Position numbers and translations under genes: made by a program. From Azorhizobium oxalatiphilum (GTDB lineage Bacteria; Pseudomonadota; Alphaproteobacteria; Rhizobiales; Xanthobacteraceae), in assembly GCF_014635325.1 (NCBI RefSeq), contig NZ_BMCT01000003.1, positions 186,001-250,000 on the forward strand: DNA of 64,000 nt. Reading direction: 5' to 3'. Shown piece by piece: positions 19,074 to 29,181 of the stretch (position 1 is its first letter; every line of letters starts with the position of its first letter). The notes beneath the pieces are model-generated. The model was not told the DNA's origin, ran no database searches, and worked only from the letters and a program-made list of their open reading frames with translations.

Positions 19074-20561
19074 ATGGCCGGCGAGGCGCCGGTCGCGGTC
19101 ATCGACATCGGTTCGAACTCGGTTCGTCTGGTAGTCTATGAGGCGATCACCCGCGCACCCGTTCCGTTGTTCAACGAGAAGGCCCTGTGCGGGCTTGGCC
19201 GCGAAGTCGTGTCCACCGGCCGTCTGGCCGAGGATGCGGTGGAGCGCGCCTTCTCCGCGCTGAAGCGCTTCCGGGGGCTGTGCGATGCCATGGGCGTCGG
19301 GCAGCTCTTCGCGCTGGCCACCGCCGCCGCCCGCGATGCGGAGAACGGCCCGGCCTTCATCGCCGAATGCGAATCCATCTGTCGCACGTCCATCGAAATC
19401 CTGTCCGGCCGCCGCGAGGCGGAACTGGCAGCCTTTGGCGTCATCTCCGGCTTCCACAAGCCGGAAGGCGTGGTGGGCGATCTCGGCGGCGGCTCGCTGG
19501 AGCTGGTGGACGTGCGTGGCACCGAGGCCGGCGCGGGCATCACAATGCCCGTGGGCATCCTCGCTCTGCAGGACCGTGCGTCACGCTCGCTGAACAAGGC
19601 GGACAAGATCGTCCGCGACACCGTGCGCGAGACACAGGTCGTGTCGGAAATGGAAGGTCGCACCTTCTATGCAGTGGGCGGCACGTGGCGTGCGCTGGCG
19701 CGCCTGCACATGTTCCAGCGGGGCTACCCGCTGCATGTGATGCACGGCTATCGGATTCCGGCCCGGGAAGTGGCCGACTTCACCCGCATCGTCCACCGCG
19801 CGGACAGCGAGGCGCTGGCCCATATCGAGGCGGTGTCGAATGCTCGCCGGCCGCTGCTCGCCTATGGCGCGTTGGTGCTTGAAAACGTGGTGAAGGCCGG
19901 CAAGCCGGCGGACGTGGTCATCTCCGCGCTCGGCGTGCGCGAGGGGCTGCTCTACAGCCTCCTCAACGACGCGCAGCGCGCCGAAGACCCGCTTATCTTC
20001 GCGGCGCAGGAGTTCAACATCCTGCGCTCGCGCTCGCCGCGCCATTGCGAGGAACTGGCGACCTGGAGCGGGGCCTTCTTCCGCTCGGCCCCGGCGCTGG
20101 AGGAAGAGGTGCAGGACGCGCGCCTGCGCGAGGCCGCTTGCCTCCTGTCCGACAATGCCTGGCGCGCCCATCCGGACTATCGCGCCGAGCAGAGCCTCAA
20201 CGTCATCGCCCATGCGGCGCTGGTGGGCATCGACCATCCCGGCCGCGCCTTCCTCGCCCTGTCGGTCTATTACCGCCACATGGGCCTCGGCGAGGATGAG
20301 TATGCGCCGCGCCTGCTGGAGCTGGTGTCCTCGGGCCTGCGGGATCGCGCCCGCATTCTGGGGGCCGCCATGCGGGTGGCCTATATCCTGTCCGCCGCCA
20401 TGCCCGGCATCCTGCCGCGCGTGCCGCTGCGGGTGGAGGAGGGCGTGCTGCGGCTCTCGGTGCCCGCTGATCTCGCCAGCCTTGTGAATGACCGCGTGCA
20501 CAGCCGGGTGCGCCAGCTGGCCCGCCTCATCGGCTGCACGCCTTCGGTTGAAGTGGGCTGA
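19074..20561 (+). CDS. ppx: Exopolyphosphatase (Ppx/GppA family)
   Basis: 495 residues. The Ppx/GppA fold (ASKHA superfamily) is clear: phosphate loop 1 VAVIDIGSNSVRLVVYE, then FALATAAARDAENGPAFI, the ATP/polyphosphate site VVGDLGGGSLELVDV, the MPVGILALQ segment, and AVGGTWRALARL. The C-terminal part carries the HD-like helical domain typical of long Ppx proteins (near AHAALVGIDHPGRAFLAL). It degrades polyphosphate from the end and may act on pppGpp. The start is the ATG at 19074; a TTG at 19062 is in frame too. It follows ppk in the same operon and is followed 8 bases later by a small membrane protein gene. Confidence 0.93.
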   Translation: MAGEAPVAVIDIGSNSVRLVVYEAITRAPVPLFNEKALCGLGREVVSTGRLAEDAVERAFSALKRFRGLCDAMGVGQLFALATAAARDAENGPAFIAECESICRTSIEILSGRREAELAAFGVISGFHKPEGVVGDLGGGSLELVDVRGTEAGAGITMPVGILALQDRASRSLNKADKIVRDTVRETQVVSEMEGRTFYAVGGTWRALARLHMFQRGYPLHVMHGYRIPAREVADFTRIVHRADSEALAHIEAVSNARRPLLAYGALVLENVVKAGKPADVVISALGVREGLLYSLLNDAQRAEDPLIFAAQEFNILRSRSPRHCEELATWSGAFFRSAPALEEEVQDARLREAACLLSDNAWRAHPDYRAEQSLNVIAHAALVGIDHPGRAFLALSVYYRHMGLGEDEYAPRLLELVSSGLRDRARILGAAMRVAYILSAAMPGILPRVPLRVEEGVLRLSVPADLASLVNDRVHSRVRQLARLIGCTPSVEVG

Positions 20562-20569
20562 GGCGCCAG

Positions 20570-20920
20570 GTGGCGCCTGAGCCACAGTCGCAACGGCCGC
20601 CACCGCTGCCGCCGGCCGCCTGGCCGGGTGTCTCCGGCTGGCTCTATGTGGGGCTGGCGCTCGTTACCCTGCTGGTGTGGACGCCGCTGCTGGGCGTGCT
20701 CATCTCCACCGAAGCCGCTTCAGCGCTGGGCTGCCGTCTCAACGAGGGCGGCACCTACCCCTGCCTTGTCCTCGGCATGGACATCGGCGACCTGCTCTAC
20801 ACCTTGTTCGTGCTGGGCTGGCTGATGCTCCTCACCGCGCCCTTCATGCTGATCACGGCCCTGATGTGGGCCGGGCTCATCGTGCGCTGGGCGTGGCGGC
20901 GGCTGCGCGCGGCGACCTGA
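20570..20920 (+). CDS. Small hypothetical membrane protein
   Basis: 116 residues from a GTG, 8 bases after the ppx stop, so probably translationally coupled. Residues 23-45 and 70-105 form hydrophobic helices (LYVGLALVTLLVWTPLLGVL and LLYTLFVLGWLMLLTAPFML), with a short cysteine-containing loop between (GCRLNEGGTYPCLVLGMD) that could hold a disulfide in the periplasm. The tail is arginine-rich and cytoplasmic by the positive-inside rule. No family is recognised. Position after ppk-ppx suggests a link to phosphate or polyphosphate, but nothing in the sequence confirms it. Confidence 0.6.
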   Translation: MAPEPQSQRPPPLPPAAWPGVSGWLYVGLALVTLLVWTPLLGVLISTEAASALGCRLNEGGTYPCLVLGMDIGDLLYTLFVLGWLMLLTAPFMLITALMWAGLIVRWAWRRLRAAT

Positions 20921-21061
20921 AGGCCGACCGGCACACCCTTTGCAACGTCTGTTCCGATTGTCGGATTGGGCACACACCCGGTCCCGGCACGAAAGCGTTC
21001 ATCGCAATTCCTTTCGCCGAAGCGCAGGCGCTTCTGCGGGAATGGCTCAGGGAGCATCGGC

Positions 21062-21811
21062 ATGACGGACATGGCGGAACTGCAGAAGCGCAAGATGCCG
21101 ATCAATCTGGCGATCGTGCATGTGGAGCCGGACGCCTTCCTCGCCAGCTTCATGGGCTGGCTGGAGATCACCGCCTACATCACCGCCCAGCGGACGGGGA
21201 ACGCCGTGGTGCCCATCGACGGCGTCACGCCCGCCCTTTCGGCGGCTGATCTGGCTTCGTCCGGCGTGCAGGCGGTGGCGAACGACGCGCTGTTCGCCTT
21301 CTGCATGACGGCGGCGCTGAAAGCCGACGTGGCGGCGGTGGATGCGGTGGAGGCCGGGCTCATCGCCCGCTTCGGCACCGAATATCCCGGCGTGCTGGCC
21401 ATCACCTATTTCCGGGCGGCGAACGACAATCCCATCCTGCTGGAGGATTTTGTCGGACAGGCGGGGCGCAAATGGCTGGAAGGCGACAAGCCGCCGCCGC
21501 CGCTCCGGGCCAAGGAGGACTGGAGCGCGGGCCTGCGCTTCTTCGAGAAGGCGCGCAAATCCAACTTCAACAATGAGGTGCTCTATCCGCTGGCGCGCTG
21601 GACGCGGGAGCGCTGGGGCGTGATCGTGGAGAAGGAGCCGGCCTTCCTGCACCATATCGAGGACAATCTGCCGATCCTGCGCGAGGCGCTGGGCGATCCC
21701 CGCAACGATCAGGCCTTCATTGCCAACCTGCTGCTGAAGGCGGCTCCGGCGGTGGATATGGAGCTGACCGAGGAATACGAGGGTTTCCTGCGCTCGATTG
21801 CCCGACGCTAG
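21062..21811 (+). CDS. Protein of unknown function paired with a Rieske protein
   Basis: 249 residues from ATG 21062 (AGGGAG upstream). No domain is recognised. The sequence is mostly helical, with no signal peptide and no membrane segment; the first 120 residues are alanine-rich, and the rest is charged (WLEGDKPPPPLRAKEDW, then RWTRERWGVIVEKEPAFLHH). There are few cysteines, so it is not itself an iron-sulfur protein by eye. It ends 12 bases before the Rieske ferredoxin gene and probably forms one operon with it, which makes it a candidate partner: a reductase subunit, oxygenase-like protein or scaffold. Function unknown. Confidence 0.7.
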   Translation: MTDMAELQKRKMPINLAIVHVEPDAFLASFMGWLEITAYITAQRTGNAVVPIDGVTPALSAADLASSGVQAVANDALFAFCMTAALKADVAAVDAVEAGLIARFGTEYPGVLAITYFRAANDNPILLEDFVGQAGRKWLEGDKPPPPLRAKEDWSAGLRFFEKARKSNFNNEVLYPLARWTRERWGVIVEKEPAFLHHIEDNLPILREALGDPRNDQAFIANLLLKAAPAVDMELTEEYEGFLRSIARR

Positions 21812-21823
21812 GGGGAGGCGATC

Positions 21824-22252
21824 ATGAGCGACCTCTTCGCCATCTGCTCCACCTACGAGATCGACGACGGGGATGCGCGCGGCTTCGTGCTGGCGCGGCT
21901 CGACGAGAGCGGGGCCTCACGGCCTTGGCCCATCCTCGTCACCCGCCGCTCGAATGCCTTCTATGGCTTCGAGAATGCCTGCCCGCACAAGGGCGTGCGC
22001 CTCGACACCGTGCCGGGGGAGTTTCTGGATGAGGAGGGCAACTTCCTCAGCTGCGGCGTGCATCACGCCCGGTTCGATCTCGACACCGGGCACTGCTTCA
22101 TCGGCCCCTGTCAGGGACAGGCGCTCACCCCGGTGAAGCTGGTGATCGACGACGGCGACATCTGCCTCGTGGACGTGAATCTCGCCGAGGAAGACGGGCT
22201 CGACATCGACGATCCGGATGCCTTCCCGGAGGTGATGATCATCAGCGACTGA
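21824..22252 (+). CDS. Rieske [2Fe-2S] ferredoxin-like protein
   Basis: 142 residues with a strong AGGGGGAGG site. The Rieske cluster ligands are Cys53 and His55 in NACPHKGVRL, and Cys77 and His80 in SCGVHHARFDLDTG; the C-x-H and C-x2-H boxes are 21 residues apart, as in soluble ferredoxins of ring-hydroxylating systems. Its acidic C-terminus (ending EEDGLDIDDPDAFPEVMIIS) is longer than in most such ferredoxins. It follows the unknown 249-residue gene within 12 bases. No oxygenase or reductase gene is adjacent, so its partners are not known. Confidence 0.88.
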   Translation: MSDLFAICSTYEIDDGDARGFVLARLDESGASRPWPILVTRRSNAFYGFENACPHKGVRLDTVPGEFLDEEGNFLSCGVHHARFDLDTGHCFIGPCQGQALTPVKLVIDDGDICLVDVNLAEEDGLDIDDPDAFPEVMIISD

Positions 22253-22262
22253 GGCAGATGCC

Positions 22263-23411
22263 TCAGCGCTCGACGGCGATGACCTTGCCCTGCTCCACGG
22301 CGAGCGCCAGCCGGCCGGCCTTGAGCGCCAGTGCGCGCTCGCCGAACAGCTCGCGGCGCCAGCCGGACAGCGCGGCCACGGGAGCGTCGTCGCTGACCGC
22401 GATGCGCTCCAGATCGTCCGTGGTGGCGATCACCTTGGCGGCCACCGCATTCTGCTCGGCGGTCATGCGCAGCAGCACCTTCAGCAGCTCCACCGTGGCG
22501 GAGGCCCCGTTGGGCAGCGGCTTGTCGCGCTCGATGCGCGGCAGGGTCTTGGGATCGCGGGCGAGGCCCTTCTTCACGGCGTCCAACACGGCCTCGCCAT
22601 AGCGCGAGCGCTCGAATCCCTTGGGCAGGGAGCGCAGCTCGGCCAGCTTTTCGTGGGTCTGCGGCTGCTGGATGGCCAGCTCGCCGATCACTTCGTCCTT
22701 GATGATGCGGCCGCGCGGCAGGTCGCGGGTCTGCGCCTCGCGCTCGCGCCAGGCCGCCACTTCCGCCAGCACCGCCAGCTCGCGCGGCTTGCGCACGCGG
22801 GATTTCAGCCGCTCATAGGCGCTCTCGGGATCCTGCCGGTAGGTGGCCGGCGAGGTGAGGACGTTCATCTCCTCGCCCATCCAGTCCACGCGCCCGCGCG
22901 TCTCCAGATCGGACATCAGCTTGCGATAGACATCGCGCAGATGGGTGACGTCGGCCACCGCATAGGTGAGCTGGGCCTGCGAGAGTGGGCGGCGCGACCA
23001 GTCGGTGAAGCGCGAGGACTTGTCCAGCGAATGGCCGGTCACGCGCTGCACGAGCTGGTCGTAGGAGATGCTGTCGCCATAGCCGAGCACCATGGCCGCC
23101 ACCTGGGTGTCGAACACCGGGTGCGGGATGATCTTGGCCAGATGCCACACGATCTCGATGTCCTGCCGGCCGGCATGGAACACCTTCTTCACCTTCTCAT
23201 CGGCCATGAGCGCGAAGAAGGGCGCGAGGTCGAGGCCCTCGGCGAGGGCGTCGATGATGATGGCTTCATCCGGACTGGCGACCTGAACCACGCAGAGCTT
23301 CGGCCAGAAGGTCGTCTCGCGCAGGAACTCGGTATCGACGGTGACGAAGTCGTTCTTGGCGAGACGCTCGCACGCGGCGGCGAGAGCCTCAGTCGTTGTG
23401 ATCGGATCCAT
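22263..23411 (-). CDS. rnd: Ribonuclease D
   Basis: 382 residues from the third of three closely spaced in-frame ATGs (23411; others at 23417 and 23423), chosen because family members start just before the sequence [11 protein letters not shown]. The DEDDy exonuclease signature is complete: VDTEFLRE (Asp, Glu), [15 protein letters not shown] (Asp) and [16 protein letters not shown] (Tyr, Asp). The HRDC-type helices follow ([18 protein letters not shown] and [20 protein letters not shown]). It trims 3' ends of structured RNAs such as tRNA precursors. No ribosome site is obvious. It is convergent with the Rieske gene, 10 bases apart. Confidence 0.95.
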   Translation of the reverse strand: MDPITTTEALAAACERLAKNDFVTVDTEFLRETTFWPKLCVVQVASPDEAIIIDALAEGLDLAPFFALMADEKVKKVFHAGRQDIEIVWHLAKIIPHPVFDTQVAAMVLGYGDSISYDQLVQRVTGHSLDKSSRFTDWSRRPLSQAQLTYAVADVTHLRDVYRKLMSDLETRGRVDWMGEEMNVLTSPATYRQDPESAYERLKSRVRKPRELAVLAEVAAWREREAQTRDLPRGRIIKDEVIGELAIQQPQTHEKLAELRSLPKGFERSRYGEAVLDAVKKGLARDPKTLPRIERDKPLPNGASATVELLKVLLRMTAEQNAVAAKVIATTDDLERIAVSDDAPVAALSGWRRELFGERALALKAGRLALAVEQGKVIAVER

Positions 23412-23469
23412 GAACATGAACATAAACGATGCGCGGCGCGCCGCGAAAGGGCCAGAATGATGTGCCCGC

Positions 23470-25752
23470 TCACCTTGTTTCGCGCTGGGCGAGGTCGCGG
23501 GCGTCGGTGGCGCGCATGGGACGGCCCAGCAGGAAGCCCTGCATGTAGCCGCAGCCTTCTGCCCGCAGGATTTCGATCTGTTCCTCGGTCTCGATCCCTT
23601 CCGCCGTGGTGGCGATGCCCAATGCCGTGGAGAGCTGGATCACCGAGTGCACGATGGCCCGGTGCTGCCGGTCCTGCGCCATGCGGGCGACGAAGGTACG
23701 GTCCACCTTGATTCGGTCGATGGGCAGCGTGCGCAGATAGCTCAGCGACGAATAGCCGGTGCCGAAGTCGTCCAATGCGATGGCGATACCCTGTGCGCGG
23801 AACTGCGCCAGATTGCTGTGCACGCTGGTGCCCTCCACCAGCAGGGCTGATTCGGTCAGTTCCAGCTCCAGCCGCTGGGGCGGCAGGCCGGAGGCGCGCA
23901 GCGCGTCGCGCAACTGGTCGGCCATGTGGCCGGAGCGGAACTGCAGCGAGGACAGGTTGACCGCCAGATGCACGTCCGCCGGCCATTCGGCGGCGGCGCG
24001 GCAGGCTTCCGTGAGCACCCAGGCGCCCAGCGGCAGGATCAGGCCGGTCTCCTCCGCGCAGGCGATGAAATCGGAGGGCAGCACGATGCCCCGCGTGGGA
24101 TGGCGCCAGCGCAGCAGCGCCTCGAAGCCGGCAAGGCGCCGGCTGTCCACATGGAAGAAAGGCTGGAAGACGAGGAAGAACTGGCCGTTCTCCCACGCCT
24201 CCCGCAGGTCCAGCTCCAGCGCCCGGCGGGCATGGGCGGTGGCCTGCATCTCCGGCTGGAACAGGCGGGCATGCCCGCGCCCCTCCGCCTTGGCGCGGTA
24301 GAGGGCGAGATCGGCCTTGCGCAGCAGCTCGTCCACGGAGGTGCCGTCGGCGGGGGCCATGGCGATGCCGATGGTGCCGCCGGCGATGACGCGATGGTCG
24401 GCCACGCTGATCGGCCGGTTGATGCGGGCGATGATGCGTTCCGCCAGCGCCAGCGCCGCTTCCGGCTGGTCGGCCTCGGTATTGATGATGGCGAACTCGT
24501 CGCCGCCGAGCCGCGCCACCACGGCGCTGGGCTGGGCCTCCTCCGCGATCCGCTCGGCCACCGCGCGCAGCAGGCGGTCGCCGATGGCATGGCCCAGCGT
24601 GTCGTTGACGGTCTTGAAGTAATCGAGATCGAGGAACAGCACGCAGAAGCTGGGTACCTGCCCCTCGCCGCCGAGCAGCGCGCTGAGGCGTTCGCCGAAC
24701 AGCACGCGGTTGGGCAGGCCAGTGAGGTCGTCGTGCCGGGCTGCGTGATGGGCGGCGGCGGCGAAGCGGGCCTGCTCGCGCAACTGGCGGATGGCGAGTG
24801 CCACGGCCACCGCGATGGCGATGCAGATGAGCGCCGCGCCGATGGCGATCGGGATGATCTGCAGCCGTAGCCGGCCTTCCACGGCGGCCATGGTGTCGCT
24901 GACGGCGATGACGAGCGGATAGTTGGCCAGCTGCTGCACGGCCACGAGGCGCCGCTGGCCATCGATGAGGCCGGCCGGCGCAATGCCGTTCTCCGGCTGG
25001 CGCGCGATCAGGTCGCGGGCGACGCGACCGGCCACGGCCGGCACGAGGGCGCCGTCGCCGGGATGGTGCGGAAAGCCGGCCAGTGTCGCGCCATCATCGC
25101 GATAGAGCGTGATGTTGCCGGAGCGGCCGAGCTTGATGGTGGCATAGAACTGCTCGAAATAGCTCTGCTCCATGGCCCCCAGCACGAGGCCGAAGAAGCC
25201 GCCGGCCGGCGTGTTGAAGCGCTTGGCGAGATAGATGGTCATGGTGCCGGTGCCGCGATTGGGCACGGGCACGCTGACGAAGATGGTCTTGGCGCCGTTG
25301 GCCCGCAGGGATTGGAAATAGTCGCGGTCGGCGACATTCACGGCCGGCACCGGCCAGTAGCGCGAGAAATTCAGCAGCCTCCCGCTCTCATCGATGATGG
25401 TGAGCGCGTCCACATAGGGCAGGCCGCTGATCTTCTCCCGTAGCAGCTGGTGCATGTCGAACGTGCCCGCGAGGCTTTCCAGCGCGGCGGGCGTGTCGAT
25501 GCTGGCCGCCGATATGCGCTCGATGACGCTGGTCTGCACCTGCTGGAGCGACTGGAAGGCACGGTCGCTCTGCTCGGCCAGCGCGAGGGCGAGATTCTGA
25601 AGTTCCCGGCGACGCTCGGTGATGGCCTGCGAGCGCAGGCTCACGGCCAGGAGAATGGCACCCATGATGACGACCAGCGCCAGAGTGGTGCCGATCAGGG
25701 TTAACAGGATACCGTTTCTCGGCTGGGGCCGATCCATCGGGACTTCGGGCAT
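23470..25752 (-). CDS. Membrane GGDEF-EAL protein (cyclic-di-GMP synthesis/degradation) with periplasmic sensor
   Basis: 760 residues from ATG 25752, which has AAGGA upstream. Layout: transmembrane helix 1 ([20 protein letters not shown]), a Cache-like periplasmic sensor of about 240 residues ([32 protein letters not shown]), transmembrane helix 2 near residue 285, a GGDEF domain with intact [10 protein letters not shown], then an EAL domain with [53 protein letters not shown] and [11 protein letters not shown]. Both active sites look complete. No RxxD inhibitory site is seen before GGDEF. Which activity dominates cannot be read from the sequence. Confidence 0.93.
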   Translation of the reverse strand: MPEVPMDRPQPRNGILLTLIGTTLALVVIMGAILLAVSLRSQAITERRRELQNLALALAEQSDRAFQSLQQVQTSVIERISAASIDTPAALESLAGTFDMHQLLREKISGLPYVDALTIIDESGRLLNFSRYWPVPAVNVADRDYFQSLRANGAKTIFVSVPVPNRGTGTMTIYLAKRFNTPAGGFFGLVLGAMEQSYFEQFYATIKLGRSGNITLYRDDGATLAGFPHHPGDGALVPAVAGRVARDLIARQPENGIAPAGLIDGQRRLVAVQQLANYPLVIAVSDTMAAVEGRLRLQIIPIAIGAALICIAIAVAVALAIRQLREQARFAAAAHHAARHDDLTGLPNRVLFGERLSALLGGEGQVPSFCVLFLDLDYFKTVNDTLGHAIGDRLLRAVAERIAEEAQPSAVVARLGGDEFAIINTEADQPEAALALAERIIARINRPISVADHRVIAGGTIGIAMAPADGTSVDELLRKADLALYRAKAEGRGHARLFQPEMQATAHARRALELDLREAWENGQFFLVFQPFFHVDSRRLAGFEALLRWRHPTRGIVLPSDFIACAEETGLILPLGAWVLTEACRAAAEWPADVHLAVNLSSLQFRSGHMADQLRDALRASGLPPQRLELELTESALLVEGTSVHSNLAQFRAQGIAIALDDFGTGYSSLSYLRTLPIDRIKVDRTFVARMAQDRQHRAIVHSVIQLSTALGIATTAEGIETEEQIEILRAEGCGYMQGFLLGRPMRATDARDLAQRETR

Positions 25753-25986
25753 TTCCGTCCTTGTGACGGAGCGAGCATCCATCCCGCGGCCCCCGAACAT
25801 GAGTCTTCACCCGCAAGATACACGGCTGGTATGCGCCGCCAAGTATATAGCCCTGCGGTGTCCAACAGGTTCCATCCCTTGACAAGGGCAGGAGCACATG
25901 CACCTTCCCCGGCGGCCCGGCACAAGCCTTTACGGCCATTCCGTGCGTTCCCCGTTACCCCGAAGTTGTCCGAAAGGCCGTCCGCC

Positions 25987-27759
25987 ATGCACCGCTATCG
26001 CTCCCATACCTGCGGCGCGCTCACTGATGCCCAGGTGGGCGAAACCGTTCGCCTCTCCGGCTGGTGCCACCGCATCCGTGACCATGGCGGCGTGCTGTTC
26101 GTGGATCTGCGCGACCATTACGGCCTGACCCAGGTGGTGTTCGACCCCGACAGCGCCGCCTTCGCCGCCGCCGAGAAGGTGCGCGCCGAGTGGGTGATCC
26201 GCGTCGATGGCCGCGTGCGCCTGCGCCCCGAGGGCACCGAGAATGCCGATCTGCCCACCGGCAAGGTGGAGATCTATGCGGTGGATCTGGAAGTGCTCGG
26301 CCCCTCCGCCGAGCTGCCGCTGCCGGTGTTCGGCGATCAGGACTATCCGGAAGACGTGCGCCTTCGTTACCGCTTCCTGGACCTGCGCCGCGAGCGCATC
26401 CACAACAACATCATGACCCGCGGCCGGATCATCGACAGCCTGCGCACCCGCATGAAGGGCGAAGGCTTCTTCGAGTTCCAGACCCCGATCCTGACCGCCT
26501 CCTCGCCGGAAGGCGCGCGTGACTTCCTGGTGCCCTCGCGCATCCATCCCGGCAAGTTCTACGCGCTGCCGCAGGCCCCCCAGCAGTACAAGCAGCTGAT
26601 CATGATGAGCGGCTTCGACCGCTATTATCAGATCGCCCCCTGCTTCCGTGACGAGGACCCGCGCGCCGACCGCCTGCCGGGCGAGTTCTACCAGCTCGAT
26701 CTGGAAATGAGCTTCGTCGAGCAGGAAGACGTGTTCGCGGCGGTGGAGCCGGTGATCCGGGGCGTGTTCGAGGAGTTCGGCAACGGCAAGCCCGTGACCC
26801 AGAACTGGCCGCGCATTCCTTATGCGGAAGCCCTGCGCAAGTACGGCTCCGACAAGCCGGACCTGCGCAACCCGCTGATCATGCAGAACGTCTCCGAGCA
26901 TTTCCGCGGCTCGAACTTCAAGGTGTTCGCGCGCATGCTCGAAGACCCGAAGAACGAGGTGTGGGCGATCCCCGGTCCCACCGGCGGCTCGCGCGCCTTC
27001 TGCGACCGCATGAATTCGTGGGCGCAGGGTGAGGGCCAGCCGGGCCTCGGCTACATCATGTGGCGTGAAGGCGGGGAGGGCGCAGGCCCGCTCGCCAACA
27101 ACATCGGCGCCGAGCGCACCGCCGCCATCCGCGAGCAGCTGGGTCTCAAGGACGGCGATGCCGCCTTCTTCGTGGCGGGTGATCCGTCCAAGTTCTACAA
27201 GTTCGCCGGTCTGGCCCGCACCAAGGTGGGTGAGGAGCTGAAGGTCATCGACACCGAGCGCTTCGAACTGGCCTGGATCGTGGACTTCCCCTTCTACGAG
27301 TGGTCGGAGGAGGAGAAGAAGATCGACTTCTCCCACAACCCCTTCTCCATGCCGCAGGGCGGCCTCGAGGCGCTGAACGGGCAGGACCCGCTCACCATCA
27401 AGGCGTTCCAGTACGACATCGCCTGCAACGGCTACGAGATCGCCTCCGGCGGCATCCGCAACCACCGCCCAGAGGCGATGGTGAAGGCGTTCGAGCTGGC
27501 CGGCTATGACGAGGCGACCGTTCAGGAGCGGTTCGGCGGCATGTACCGCGCGTTCCAGTACGGCGCCCCGCCCCATGGCGGCATGGCGGCGGGCATCGAC
27601 CGCATCGTGATGCTGCTGTGCGGCGTCTCGAACCTGCGCGAGATCTCGCTCTTCCCCATGAACCAGCAGGCCCTCGACCTGCTCATGAGCGCGCCGGCGG
27701 AAGCCACCCCGAAGCAGCTCAAGGAACTGCACATCCGGCCCTCGCTGCCGGTGAAGTGA
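25987..27759 (+). CDS. aspS: Aspartyl-tRNA synthetase (bacterial type)
   Basis: 590 residues. The N-terminal OB-fold anticodon-binding domain reads [20 protein letters not shown], then motif 1 ([20 protein letters not shown]), motif 2 ([19 protein letters not shown]) and motif 3 ([16 protein letters not shown]) define a class II synthetase, with the large bacterial insertion (GAD domain) between motifs 2 and 3. Length matches bacterial AspRS. In many alphaproteobacteria this enzyme is non-discriminating and also charges tRNA-Asn; I cannot confirm that here. The start is ATG 25987; an upstream extension in frame has no ribosome site. A terminator hairpin follows. Confidence 0.97.
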   Translation: MHRYRSHTCGALTDAQVGETVRLSGWCHRIRDHGGVLFVDLRDHYGLTQVVFDPDSAAFAAAEKVRAEWVIRVDGRVRLRPEGTENADLPTGKVEIYAVDLEVLGPSAELPLPVFGDQDYPEDVRLRYRFLDLRRERIHNNIMTRGRIIDSLRTRMKGEGFFEFQTPILTASSPEGARDFLVPSRIHPGKFYALPQAPQQYKQLIMMSGFDRYYQIAPCFRDEDPRADRLPGEFYQLDLEMSFVEQEDVFAAVEPVIRGVFEEFGNGKPVTQNWPRIPYAEALRKYGSDKPDLRNPLIMQNVSEHFRGSNFKVFARMLEDPKNEVWAIPGPTGGSRAFCDRMNSWAQGEGQPGLGYIMWREGGEGAGPLANNIGAERTAAIREQLGLKDGDAAFFVAGDPSKFYKFAGLARTKVGEELKVIDTERFELAWIVDFPFYEWSEEEKKIDFSHNPFSMPQGGLEALNGQDPLTIKAFQYDIACNGYEIASGGIRNHRPEAMVKAFELAGYDEATVQERFGGMYRAFQYGAPPHGGMAAGIDRIVMLLCGVSNLREISLFPMNQQALDLLMSAPAEATPKQLKELHIRPSLPVK

Positions 27760-27789
27760 GGCGGGGCCTCGCAGTTCGACGGATTTGAG

Positions 27790-27822
27790 AGGGGCGGTGC
27801 CGCAGGGGCACCGCCCCTTTTC
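27790..27822 (+). terminator. Intrinsic terminator after aspS
   Basis: AGGGGCGGTGCC (27790-27801) pairs with GGCACCGCCCCT (27807-27818) across GCAGG, then TTTT. The right arm abuts the stop codon of the acyltransferase gene coming from the other side, so it may serve both. Confidence 0.93.
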
Positions 27823-28960
27823 ATTGCGCGGGTGCGAGGATGGCGGGTGCTGGCACGATGGGGCGGAAATAACCCCGTAGCCGCAGGCAGGGCCTCTCCA
27901 CGAAATGGTAGGAGGCCATGGCCACCGGATAGGCCGCGAACACCAGCGCCAGCCGGTGGGCGGTCGAGATGTCCGGGTCCGCCCAGATGCCGAGCACCAG
28001 AAACGGATAGTGCCAGAGGTACCAGCCGTAGGAGATGCGCCCGGTATAGGCCACGGGCCTGAGCGACAGCAGCCGCTTCAGCCAGCCCTCCTCACGTGCC
28101 GCCACCACCAGCCACGCGCTGGCGAGCGCCGCAGCGGTGAGGCCCAGCGTCTGGGTGGCGAGCGCGCGGTGGGGCATCAGCAGCAGAAGGGCGGCCAGAG
28201 CCAGCAGGGCGAGCGGAGCGGTCACGGCCAGCAGGCGCCGCAGGCGGGCGCCGAGCGGCACGAGGGCGAAGATGCAGCCGATGGCGAGCGCATCCGCATG
28301 GGTGTCGAAGCCGTTATAGGTGCGCTCGGCATCCGCGCCGGTCAGCGCCAGATACGAGCGCCACGCCACCACCAGCACCACCACGCCGCAGAGCCACGCC
28401 AGCGGCCGCCGCCCGCGCAGGAACAGGAAGCACACCGGCCAGAGCAGATAGAACTGCTCCTCCATGGACAGCGACCATGTGTGGCCGAGCAGATCCTGCG
28501 GCAGCCAGTTGAAGGCGCGGTTCCAGTTCATCAGATAGGTGGCCGCGATCCCCGTGGACTGGAGGATGGGCGTGGCATGGGCGAAGCTCGGCGCCATGGC
28601 CGCCCGCACCAGCATGAAGGCCAGCAGCAGCGCGAAGGCGGGCAGCAGGCGCAGGGCGCGCCGGGCATAGAAGCGGCCGAAGGCGATGCGCCCCGTGGCA
28701 GTCATCTCGTCCGCCAGCAGGCGCGTGATGAGGTAGCCGCTCAGCACGAAGAACACGTCCACCCCCGCCCAGCCGCCGGGCAGCAGGGCAGGGGAGGCGT
28801 GATAGATGGCGATGGCGGTGATCGCGAGGGCGCGGATGCCGTCGAGCGCCGGCTCGTAGGGCATAGGCGCGAGGGGACCGGGCGCGAGAGGACCGGGCGC
28901 GAGGGGCGCGGAGACGCTGGATCTGGAAACGAGGTCAGCCTGCCGGACGCCGAAGCGCAT
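27821..28960 (-). CDS. Acyltransferase family 3 (OafA/YrhL type) membrane protein
   Basis: 379 residues from ATG 28960; a start at 28864 just before PYEPALDGIRALAIT would remove a repeat-rich leader. The core has the acyltransferase-3 signature: ALDGIRALAITAIAIYHASP, GWAGVDVFFVLSGYLITRLL, FYARRALRLLPAFALLLAF, and HTWSLSMEEQFYLLWPV. About ten hydrophobic helices follow, ending FVERPCLRL. Members O-acetylate or otherwise acylate surface polysaccharides, peptidoglycan or Nod-type oligosaccharides at the inner membrane. The leader contains three 15-base repeats coding for LAPGP. The substrate is unknown. Confidence 0.9.
   Translation of the reverse strand: MRFGVRQADLVSRSSVSAPLAPGPLAPGPLAPMPYEPALDGIRALAITAIAIYHASPALLPGGWAGVDVFFVLSGYLITRLLADEMTATGRIAFGRFYARRALRLLPAFALLLAFMLVRAAMAPSFAHATPILQSTGIAATYLMNWNRAFNWLPQDLLGHTWSLSMEEQFYLLWPVCFLFLRGRRPLAWLCGVVVLVVAWRSYLALTGADAERTYNGFDTHADALAIGCIFALVPLGARLRRLLAVTAPLALLALAALLLLMPHRALATQTLGLTAAALASAWLVVAAREEGWLKRLLSLRPVAYTGRISYGWYLWHYPFLVLGIWADPDISTAHRLALVFAAYPVAMASYHFVERPCLRLRGYFRPIVPAPAILAPAQ
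28866..28910. repeat. Three tandem copies of a 15-bp unit in the acyltransferase leader
   Basis: Units at 28866-28880, 28881-28895 and 28896-28910 start GGCGCGAG(A/G)GG and differ at one to three bases. In the minus-strand reading frame they code for LAPGP repeats just before the first recognised acyltransferase residues. Confidence 0.85.
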
Positions 28961-29096
28961 GTCCCACCTGATCTGGCGATGGTGCCGTGCGTGTCCGGTT
29001 GGTCCGGTCGGGCGGGGCGGTCCGTCGTCGGTCGAAGATGCAGCTTCTCGTAAAGACTTCGGCCGCCCGTGCAACCGCCTGCGCGCACCGGCAAAG

Positions 29097-29126
29097 AAAA
29101 AGGCCGGCGGTGGAACCGCCGGCCTT
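29097..29126 (-). terminator. Intrinsic terminator after the periplasmic anchored protein gene (minus strand)
   Basis: AAGGCCGGCGGT (29100-29111) and ACCGCCGGCCTT (29115-29126) form a 12-bp stem with a 3-base loop. Read leftward it is followed by TTTTCTTT, and it lies about 55 bases beyond the stop of the gene at 29182-31179. Confidence 0.9.
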
Positions 29127-29181
29127 GTCGCCTGCGGGAGGCATCGCAACGCCTCCCGCCTGTTCTTGCCCGTGGCCGGCC

